Below, piece by piece: positions 55,401 to 61,060 of a DNA stretch of 64,000 nucleotides. Numbering within the stretch: the stretch's first letter is position 1; each line of letters opens with the position of its first letter. The notes under the pieces are model-generated. The model was given only the letters and a program-made list of their open reading frames with translations. It was not told the origin of the DNA and made no database searches. The translations under genes and the position numbers were made by a program. The DNA comes from DATFNV01 sp035266225 (GTDB lineage: Bacteria; Planctomycetota; Planctomycetia; Gemmatales; Gemmataceae): assembly GCA_035266225.1 (NCBI GenBank), contig DATFNV010000128.1, positions 1 through 64,000 of the forward strand. Reading direction: 5' to 3'.

Positions 55401-55838
55401 CCAGCAGCGTCGCGGGAAGACCTCGACCAGTTTGCGGACCGCCCGCTGGGTGCGGTCGAAGGTGATGGCCTCCAGGCACTCGCCGAGCATGCCGATGAAG
55501 ACGACCTCGGCGGCGACGAGCGGCTCGCCGATGAGGATGGCGGCGACGGCGGCGAGGGCCAGGGCGACGTCGGCGCCGACCTTGCCCTCGAAAAGCCCCT
55601 CGAGCGATCCGTAGAGGGTGCGGGCGCCGCCCAGGATGGCCGCGAGCAGGGCGATGCGATAGCCGTAGAGTTCGCGCGGCCAGGTCGGCAGGCCGAGGTT
55701 CCGCAGCGGCCCCCAGCCGGCGACGACGGGCCAGAGGTCGGCGCCGATGATAACGGCGAGCAGGCCGGTGAGGAGGTACAGCGACAGGTTGTTGGGGCGG
55801 TCGAACGCCTGGTCGGCGTGAGAAATCTCGCGGTGCAT
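52488..55838 (-). CDS. P1B-type metal ATPase fused to an HflK-like SPFH domain
   Basis: ATG 55838 gives 1116 residues. Residues ~1-670 are a P1B heavy-metal ATPase without an N-terminal metal-binding domain: actuator TGE 194-196, ion-site CPC 313-315, phosphorylation DKTGT 357-361 and hinge GDGINDAPA 557-565. The usual SEHP of the nucleotide domain reads SEHV (394-397). The last helix has YHQLGSLAVLLNAMRLL, not a clear match to Cu or Zn classes. Residues ~712-731 form one more helix, then an SPFH domain starts EAGEVAVVRRFGRPLDDDLG and runs to a coiled-coil tail. The frame is continuous across the join, so the fusion is real in this sequence. It leads an operon with HflC-like and HflK-like genes. 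Confidence 0.92.
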   Translation of the reverse strand: MHREISHADQAFDRPNNLSLYLLTGLLAVIIGADLWPVVAGWGPLRNLGLPTWPRELYGYRIALLAAILGGARTLYGSLEGLFEGKVGADVALALAAVAAILIGEPLVAAEVVFIGMLGECLEAITFDRTQRAVRKLVEVFPRRCWLLRDGQEVRVLTNEVKVGDKVVVKPGARMPVDGVVVDGRSALDVSALTGETMPVDKGPGDEVLAGALNQFGALTVEARRVGEQTVAGRVIELTARALKDKAPLERTADRLARYFLPVVLGLAALTFLVALVYHGTTLFRSAEGVRLGWGDAARLAVYPTLSVLVVACPCALILATPAAVIAALGRLAGTGILIKGGSALERLARVDAFAFDKTGTLTEGRLQLGDVIGLNGASAQEVLRAAATAEQRSEHVLGRLIVRQAAALDWAPPPVEDFLAHPGAGVVARAGGDTLVVGTPRLLQEQGIALPAEAEAVLAQLDASGQTALLVARSGVVLGAIGARDRVRPEAKVVVEELRALGISDIALLTGDRTPAAQVVAEALGIAEVHAELLPQQKAEVIAAKRRQGRRVAMVGDGINDAPALAGADVGLAISGTDVAAEAGDVVFMGDPLRHLPLLVRLSRETVRIIRQNILIFAFGVNALGILITAWLWPLLAPAAWYSEGPVAAVIYHQLGSLAVLLNAMRLLGFERAATSPTWQRWRAGFERLNAWAEHSLDAHELLHWLGHRWKALTAVLILLAAAGYALSGLTQVEAGEVAVVRRFGRPLDDDLGPGLYWRWPWPVEQVTRVRPEEVRGVEIGFRSDPKAGGPPAALAWSSPHGGDGLRRLPDEAVMITGDGNLVEVLATIRYSIEKPRVYLFEVGDPEAILRSDAESVLREVVAGRPFHELLTSERATLAKDVLTRLDERCRQHGRDGLGIRLDGLALHDLHPPQEVVPAYYEVTRAMEARDRRVNQARADVLYNPRSMAQSEQLLAQAEKDGGRLDLSLAEAVSLALRVVRQAQAARAEKVSAAEAGRDVFLARESARNELSRETEWLLALDAIGQIRGGKAPAAACEAYRQRREELLALQPVLNDFRLFWTALGRALAGREKMIIDADKVPGRRNLLLLDPEQFRVPVPMLAPRSGREGPGEGP

Positions 55839-56058
55839 GGGAGCAACCCGTCCGAGGGGGTCGAGGCCGGCGGCGGAAGCGGGGCGGGGCCGAATTCCGG
55901 GGAAGTCGTCGGTAGTCAGGCTAGGGTAGCCGCGCGGCCGCGTCAAGCGCGGATCGGCGGCGGCAGGGCTGCCGTTGGCGGACGCGAAGGGCACCGGTTA
56001 CAATCGAAGTCAGTGGCCGTAAGATCCCCGTCCCTCTCCCTACCGCTCGGGTGAGACC

Positions 56059-56661
56059 ATGCCTTTGCAGGACCACTTCCATCCGCCACTGAGCCTCCTG
56101 CGCCACTGGCACGCTTTTTACAACTCCTGGGCAACGTACCTCTCCGCCGACCTGAACCGCCGTCTGCCGCCCAGCCACTTCGCTGAGGCCAACGTGCAAT
56201 TCGCCGTCGAAATTGACATCCTTGAAGTCCTGGTCTACGGCGAGGAAGATGAACCAGCGCTCACGGGCGTCGTCAAGTTCGTCAGCCCCCCAAACAAGGA
56301 TCAGCCAGCACGCCGCTACTCCTACGTGTCGAAGTGCGCTGCCTACGTCCAACAAGGCGTGGGCCTCATCGTCGTTGACATTGTGAGTGATCGCAGCGGC
56401 AACCTGCATGGCGAGTTACTTGCCCGTCTTCAGGCACCGGAGTTGCCTCCTGTGGGTGCTGACCTGTATGCCGTCGCCTATCGGCCAGTGAGCGGTGATG
56501 CGGAACCACGGCTCGAAATCTGGTCGGCGGCGCTCGCCATCGGCCAGCCTTTGCCGACACTTCCGCTCTGGTTGCGCGGCGGTCCGTGTCTGCCGGTGGA
56601 ACTGGAAGCGACTTACGAGCGCACTCGCCAGGAGCAGCGCGTCGGGCTCAACGGCGCGTGA
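56059..56661 (+). CDS. DUF4058-family protein
   Basis: ATG 56059 gives 200 residues, cytosolic. The order LSADLNRRLPPSHFAEANVQ, then DILEVLVYGEEDEPALTGVV, KFVSPPNKDQPARRYSYVSK and CAAYVQQGVGLIVVDIV matches DUF4058, a relative of the Uma2 PD-(D/E)XK-fold proteins that are expanded in planctomycetes and cyanobacteria. Candidate active-site residues are the Glu/Asp before VLVY and the Lys in YVSKCAAY. Function unproven. It is divergent from the P-type ATPase operon with a 220-bp gap and lies 86 bp before the DUF1080 gene. Confidence 0.75.
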   Translation: MPLQDHFHPPLSLLRHWHAFYNSWATYLSADLNRRLPPSHFAEANVQFAVEIDILEVLVYGEEDEPALTGVVKFVSPPNKDQPARRYSYVSKCAAYVQQGVGLIVVDIVSDRSGNLHGELLARLQAPELPPVGADLYAVAYRPVSGDAEPRLEIWSAALAIGQPLPTLPLWLRGGPCLPVELEATYERTRQEQRVGLNGA

Positions 56662-56747
56662 TGGCGGTTGCACCCTCGCGCCCCGCGCGTAGAATAGCCC
56701 CGCCTGCCGTTTCTCCCCGCCAAATCGTTCCCACCAGAGGACGCACC

Positions 56748-57722
56748 ATGCGACACTCGCTCCTGACCGCGCTGGCGCTCGCCGCCGCCGCCCTGGCCGC
56801 CGACCCGAAGAAGGGCGACCCGACCTTTCTCGACGCCAAGGAGGCTGGCCCGGACTTCGCCATCCAGGGCGAGTACACGGGACAGATCGGCCTCAAGGAC
56901 AGCAAACCGTTCGGCGCCCAGGTCGTCGCCGATGGTGACGGCAAGTTCACCATCCAGTTCCTGCCCGGCGGCCTGCCCGGCGACAGCTGGGACGGCAAGA
57001 CCAAGATCAAGGCGACCGCCAAGACCGAGGACGGCAAGACGACCTTCTCCGGCAGCGGCTGGAGCGGCACCATCGCCGACGGCCGCATCACCGGCAAGGA
57101 CGAGTCGGGCCTCGACGTCCTCCTGACCCACGTCGTCCGCAAGAGCCGCACCCTCGGCGCCAGGCCGCCGGAAGGGGCCATCGTCCTCTTCGACGGCAAG
57201 AACGCCGACGAGTGGCAGGGCGGCAAACTCGTCGAGGACGACCTGCTGCTGATGGGAACCACCAGCAAACGGGCGTTCAAGGACTGCAAGCTGCACGTCG
57301 AGTTCCGCCTGCCGTTCATGCCGAAGTCGCGCGGCCAGGGACGGGCCAACAGCGGCGTTTACATCCAGAACCGTTGGGAGATCCAGGTCCTCGATAGCTT
57401 CGGCCTGGAAGGCAAGAACAACGAGTGCGGCGCCATCTATTCGCAGACGGCCCCGTCGGTGAACACGTGCTATCCGCCGCTGTCGTGGCAGACCTTCGAC
57501 ATTGAGTTTACCGCGCCGAAGTTCGACAAGGACGGCAAGCGGACCGCGCCGGCGGTCATCACCGTGCTGTACAACGGCGTCAAGGTCCACGACAAGATCG
57601 AATTGACGAAGGGGGACACGGGCAACGGCTACAAGGAGGTGGACAAGGCCGACCCGATCCATCTGCAAAACCACGGCAACCCCGTCTACTTCCGCAACAT
57701 CTGGGTGGTCGAGACGAAGTGA
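56748..57722 (+). CDS. Secreted DUF1080 (3-keto-disaccharide hydrolase-like) protein
   Basis: ATG 56748 starts a 324-residue protein with a short signal peptide (hydrophobic residues 5-17, AAALAA). An N-terminal beta-rich module (~20-130, FAIQGEYTGQIGLKDSKPFG) precedes the DUF1080 lectin-like beta sandwich (~135-324) with AIVLFDGKNADEWQGGKLVE, LHVEFRLPFMP, ANSGVYIQNRWEIQVLDSFG and DPIHLQNHGNPVYFRNIWV. DUF1080 proteins include enzymes cleaving 3-keto-glycosides, usually in sugar breakdown. No oxidoreductase partner is adjacent. A family B hairpin follows the stop. Confidence 0.88.
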   Translation: MRHSLLTALALAAAALAADPKKGDPTFLDAKEAGPDFAIQGEYTGQIGLKDSKPFGAQVVADGDGKFTIQFLPGGLPGDSWDGKTKIKATAKTEDGKTTFSGSGWSGTIADGRITGKDESGLDVLLTHVVRKSRTLGARPPEGAIVLFDGKNADEWQGGKLVEDDLLLMGTTSKRAFKDCKLHVEFRLPFMPKSRGQGRANSGVYIQNRWEIQVLDSFGLEGKNNECGAIYSQTAPSVNTCYPPLSWQTFDIEFTAPKFDKDGKRTAPAVITVLYNGVKVHDKIELTKGDTGNGYKEVDKADPIHLQNHGNPVYFRNIWVVETK

Positions 57723-57728
57723 GCGACG

Positions 57729-57768
57729 GCCGCTCGCGGCTTCGCAGGACGGCGAAGCCGCGAGCGGC
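57729..57768. terminator. Family B hairpin variant between convergent genes
   Basis: Perfect 17-base arms (57729-57745, 57752-57768) carry GCCGCTCGCGG/CCGCGAGCGGC where other copies have CTTGCGG/CCGCAAG. The T-A to C-G change is present on both arms. It lies between the stops at 57722 and 57768. Confidence 0.8.
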
Positions 57769-59510
57769 TAGCGCGGCGGCACGTCCCAGAGCTTCACCGT
57801 CCTGTCCCAGCCGGCCGTGGCCAGCGTCCTGCCGTCGGAGGAAAAGGCCGTCGCCAGCACCAGGTTCCTGTGCCCCTTGAAGGCGACGCGCTCCGCCCCG
57901 GTCGCCACGTCCCACAGCTTGGCCAGGTCGCCGTTCGTCGTCGCCAAGGTGCGGCCGTCGGGGGAGAACGTCACCGAGCGCACCTCACGCGCGTCGCCGG
58001 TCAGGGCCCGGCGCTCCTGGCCCGTCGCCACGTCCCAGAGTCGCACGCTGCCGTCGCGGCTCCCGGTGGCCAGGGTCCGGCCGTCCGGCGCGAAGGCCAC
58101 CGCGTTGATGCGCTTGGCGTGGCCGGCGAACGTCTGGACCTCGCGCAGGGCCGTGAGGTCCCAGAGCTTCGCGAGGTTGTCTTTGCTGCCGGCGGTGGCC
58201 AGCGACCTGCCGTCCGGCGCGAAGCACAGGGCCACCACCTCGCCGGCGTGGCCGTGAAGCACGCCCCGCTCGTCCCCGGTGGCCGCGTCCCAAAGCCGGA
58301 CCTCGCCCACGTCCTTGCCGGCGCTGCCGCCCGTGGCGATGGTCGTGCCGTCGGGCGAGACGGCGACGACCTGGAGGACTCCCTTCGGCGCCTTGAGCGT
58401 CAGGCGGGCGGCGCCGGAGACCGCGTCCCAGGTGCGCAGATGGCCCGTCTTCTCGTCGGTGACGCTCACCAGCCAGGAGCCGTCCGGTGCGTAGGCCAGG
58501 CCGCGAATCGGCCTCCTGTGCCCCGGCAGCGTCAGGCGCACCTCGCGCTCGCCGACGTCCCAGAGCTTCACGTTGCCGTCCGCACTGCCGGTCGCGATGG
58601 TTTGCCCGTCGCGCGCCCAGGCCAGCGCCGCCACCGGCCCGGTCACTTCATCGAACACGGCGCGGAACTGCGTCACGCGCGCGGTCAACGGCCGCGGCTT
58701 CAACGGTTCGCCCCGGAGGACCACCACCGAGCCGGCCTTCAGGTCGATGGCCTTGCCGTCGCTGCGGCGCGTGACATGCACGCCGCCCTCCTCCATCTCG
58801 ACCAGGGTGGAGTCGCGGGCGGCGGAGAAGCTGAAGTGGGTGCCGCGCACCAGGGCGTCGGCGTGGGGCGTCGTCAGGGCCATCGGCGGGCCGTTGGCCG
58901 GGCCGGGGCGCTCGCCCGTCAGCACGCCCTCTTCGAGGACCACGCCCCGGCCGGACTTCCCCTCGAAGCTGACGCGCGTGTCGGCGCCCAGCTCCAGGTG
59001 CGTGTCGTCCCCGTACTTGACCGCGGCGAAACTCTCGTCGCCGGACGTGCCCAGCTCGTGACCGGAGAACAACTCCTGCCCGGCGTGCGCCGGCACCCGC
59101 CCCGCCGGACTGACGACGTACACGTCCCCCTGGACCTCCTCCAGGACGGCGAGCGCAGCGGGCGCGGCCACGTCCCACGACGGCCGGCCGAGGAAGGTCG
59201 CCAGCGCGGCGACCGCGGCCGCGGCGGCGACGGCGGAGCCGATGACCAACCAGGGCCGCGCTCGGCGGCGCACCGGCCGGGCGGCGGGCAGGGGGTCCGC
59301 CGGCGGGGAGTCGTCCCGGGACGTGCCTTGCAGGGCGCGGACCCCCCTGGCCCATTCGCTGAGGATGGCTTCTTCGCAGGCCAGGGCGACGAGCGTCTCG
59401 GCCAGGGCGGGCTCGGCCGTGAGACGCGCCTCCAGTGCGACCGACGCCGCGTCGTCGAGGCGGTGATCGAGGTAGGCTTGCAGGAGGTCCAGGTCGGCGG
59501 CTGAGATCAT
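57768..59510 (-). CDS. FecR-domain WD40-repeat membrane protein (probable anti-sigma)
   Basis: ATG 59510 starts two bases after the upstream sigma gene stop; 580 residues. The helical N-terminus (~1-45) resembles the sigma-binding end of planctomycete anti-sigma proteins, without a zinc-finger His-Cys-Cys. One membrane helix lies at ~83-103. A FecR domain follows (~115-260, GDDTHLELGADTRVSFEGKS, GVLTGERPGP, DALVRGTHFSFS), then a seven-bladed WD40 propeller (~290-580) with repeated SPDGRTLATG and VRLWDVATG. The N-terminus is cytoplasmic and the FecR-WD40 part outside. It probably senses a ligand and controls its partner sigma factor. Confidence 0.88.
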   Translation of the reverse strand: MISAADLDLLQAYLDHRLDDAASVALEARLTAEPALAETLVALACEEAILSEWARGVRALQGTSRDDSPPADPLPAARPVRRRARPWLVIGSAVAAAAAVAALATFLGRPSWDVAAPAALAVLEEVQGDVYVVSPAGRVPAHAGQELFSGHELGTSGDESFAAVKYGDDTHLELGADTRVSFEGKSGRGVVLEEGVLTGERPGPANGPPMALTTPHADALVRGTHFSFSAARDSTLVEMEEGGVHVTRRSDGKAIDLKAGSVVVLRGEPLKPRPLTARVTQFRAVFDEVTGPVAALAWARDGQTIATGSADGNVKLWDVGEREVRLTLPGHRRPIRGLAYAPDGSWLVSVTDEKTGHLRTWDAVSGAARLTLKAPKGVLQVVAVSPDGTTIATGGSAGKDVGEVRLWDAATGDERGVLHGHAGEVVALCFAPDGRSLATAGSKDNLAKLWDLTALREVQTFAGHAKRINAVAFAPDGRTLATGSRDGSVRLWDVATGQERRALTGDAREVRSVTFSPDGRTLATTNGDLAKLWDVATGAERVAFKGHRNLVLATAFSSDGRTLATAGWDRTVKLWDVPPR

Positions 59511-59512
59511 CG

Positions 59513-60043
59513 TCAGGCCTCCGCGGCCAAGCGGCGCTCGACGCATCGCCGCAGCGCCTGCTTGATCCGCTTGATCTGCGCGTAGATGCCCTGCACACTC
59601 CGGCCGAAGAGTCCGGCGAGCTGGTCCGCCCCTTCCACGCTGCCGTCGTAGCGCAGCACGATGAGTCGTCGGCTGGCGGGGGGCAACTTCTCCAGACATT
59701 CCATCAGCGCCGCCTGCTGCACCGACGTGGGCCGAGTCTCCTCGACGCGCCCGGCCGCCTCGGCGAGGAGCCGCACCAACTCCGGGTCACACGGCTGTTC
59801 GCGGCGCGACGCCCGCCGGTGGGCCAACACGCGTCGCCGGGCGATCTCGCGCGCCCACGGCAAGAAGCCGTCCTCGCTGGTGAGCCGATCAATCGATTCG
59901 GTCACCGCCACCGAGACGTTTTGCAGGATGTCCTCGGCGTCAGCGTGGTTGCGGACGCAGGCGAAGATGTAGCCGTAGAGCGCCGCGCGGTGCTGCATCA
60001 GCAGCCGCGTTACCTGCCCCTGTCGCAGCGCGCTGTCCGGCAT
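59513..60043 (-). CDS. ECF sigma factor of the Rhodopirellula/Verrucomicrobium-type family
   Basis: ATG 60043 gives 176 residues; a GTG at 60073 is also in frame. Region 2 is LMQHRAALYGYIFACVRNHA followed by DAEDILQNVSVAVTE (~20-55), with FLPWAREIARRRVLAHRR after it. Region 4 is LEKLPPASRRLIVLRYDGSV then LAGLFGRSVQGIYAQIKRIK (~120-165). It is followed by the FecR-WD40 gene with a 2-bp gap, the arrangement of a sigma/anti-sigma pair. Confidence 0.9.
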   Translation of the reverse strand: MPDSALRQGQVTRLLMQHRAALYGYIFACVRNHADAEDILQNVSVAVTESIDRLTSEDGFLPWAREIARRRVLAHRRASRREQPCDPELVRLLAEAAGRVEETRPTSVQQAALMECLEKLPPASRRLIVLRYDGSVEGADQLAGLFGRSVQGIYAQIKRIKQALRRCVERRLAAEA

Positions 60044-60137
60044 TCTCGTTGTCCCGTGATCGTGCGAAAGCACGGACCCTCCCAGGAGAGAGGATGGGAA
60101 GGAACCGATTTAGGCGGACTCTGTGGCTCAGACGGCC

Positions 60138-60554
60138 TCAATCGATCCAGTTCACGACCTGCAACCCCGGCACCTGACAGAAATCCCGCACGTTCCGCGT
60201 GACCAACGTCGCTCGGTGCGCCCGGGCGATGCTCGCAATCAGTAAGTCGGCACGCCCGATCTTCTTCAGCTTCTTGATCATCCGCAGCTGGTCGAATTCG
60301 GCCGCGGAAACGGAGTCGAACGGAATGATCCTGAACACCGCGAGGTGCTCCCGCGAACGGAATAGACCTTGCTGAGCGCGCAAGAGTTGCTCGGCATCGG
60401 CCGCTTTCAGCAGCGCTTCGGCTCGGCCACGGAGCACTTCCAGCTGCGTGACAACAGTGATTGCGGGGACTTCGCTCGCCGCCTGAACGCGTGCCAGCAG
60501 CCGTTGATGTCCGAACAGATGGAGGGAGAGGGAATCCGTGTCCAGGAGGATCAT
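60138..60554 (-). CDS. PIN-domain ribonuclease toxin, VapC-like
   Basis: ATG 60554 overlaps the upstream stop as ATGA; 138 residues. Acidic metal-binding residues of the PIN active site are Asp5 in ILLDTD, Glu39 in TQLEVLRGR, Asp103 in GRADLLIASIA and Asp124 in TRNVRDF. VapC toxins cut tRNA or rRNA when freed from antitoxin. Complete catalytic set suggests it is active. Confidence 0.9.
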   Translation of the reverse strand: MILLDTDSLSLHLFGHQRLLARVQAASEVPAITVVTQLEVLRGRAEALLKAADAEQLLRAQQGLFRSREHLAVFRIIPFDSVSAAEFDQLRMIKKLKKIGRADLLIASIARAHRATLVTRNVRDFCQVPGLQVVNWID

Positions 60555-60946
60555 TTGCTGCTGCTTTCTCTGCTCAGCCCGTGAAAGAGTTTGTACGAGC
60601 CATCTTCCGTAATTGGCCGACCCCGCTGGCGGTAGATCTCTTCGACCATCGCTTCCAGGTCGGGGTCATCCTTCCAGGAGCCAACCACGGAGAGCACCGC
60701 CTCCTTGCTCGGCTTGGGCAGCGGCTGGCTCAACCACTCCTGAAGAGCGGCTTTGAAGAACCGCCACTCGGTCCCAGCGAACCGCCCCGGCAACCCCTGC
60801 TGATGGACCAACTGCACGACTTCATCCTCCGGCAGGCGCAGGTACGCCGCCGCCTCGGCCAGCGTCAGCACCTCACCGAGCGGCCCGTTCACGTTCGGCG
60901 TCGCGGTCGCTTGTACCTTCTCCGACTTCGTTTTGGCTCGTGGCAT
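60551..60946 (-). CDS. Helix-turn-helix (excisionase/MerR-like) protein, likely antitoxin
   Basis: ATG 60946 gives 131 residues. A Lys-rich tail (~1-20) precedes a small winged HTH (~27-72) with VLTLAEAAAYLRLPEDEVVQ, LVHQQGLPGRFAGTEWRF and KAALQEWLSQ, typical of excisionase-family domains. The remaining ~60 residues are acidic and helical and could wrap the toxin. It is upstream of and overlaps the PIN gene by 4 bp, so it is the probable antitoxin and autoregulator, though this HTH type is less usual for VapB. Confidence 0.75.
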   Translation of the reverse strand: MPRAKTKSEKVQATATPNVNGPLGEVLTLAEAAAYLRLPEDEVVQLVHQQGLPGRFAGTEWRFFKAALQEWLSQPLPKPSKEAVLSVVGSWKDDPDLEAMVEEIYRQRGRPITEDGSYKLFHGLSRESSSK

Positions 60947-61003
60947 GACTCACTCCTTCCGCTCATCGTGGGGACACACGCTGCATTCTACCAAAACGAC
61001 ACA

Positions 61004-61025
61004 CGGCGTTCCGAAAGGAACGCCG
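61004..61025 (-). terminator. Hairpin terminator after the VIT/vWA gene
   Basis: CGGCGTTCC and GGAACGCCG pair perfectly around GAAA (plus-strand view). On the minus strand a GTTTT stretch follows about 8 bases after the stem. It lies 36 bases past the stop at 61061. Confidence 0.6.
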
Positions 61026-61060
61026 AGTGCGCTGATGACCGCGTTGATGGGCCGCCGACC

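Noticed and set aside
57870..59504. Plus-strand open frame opposite the FecR-WD40 gene
   Set aside because: Compositional shadow; the minus strand shows FecR and seven WD40 units in an operon with a sigma factor.
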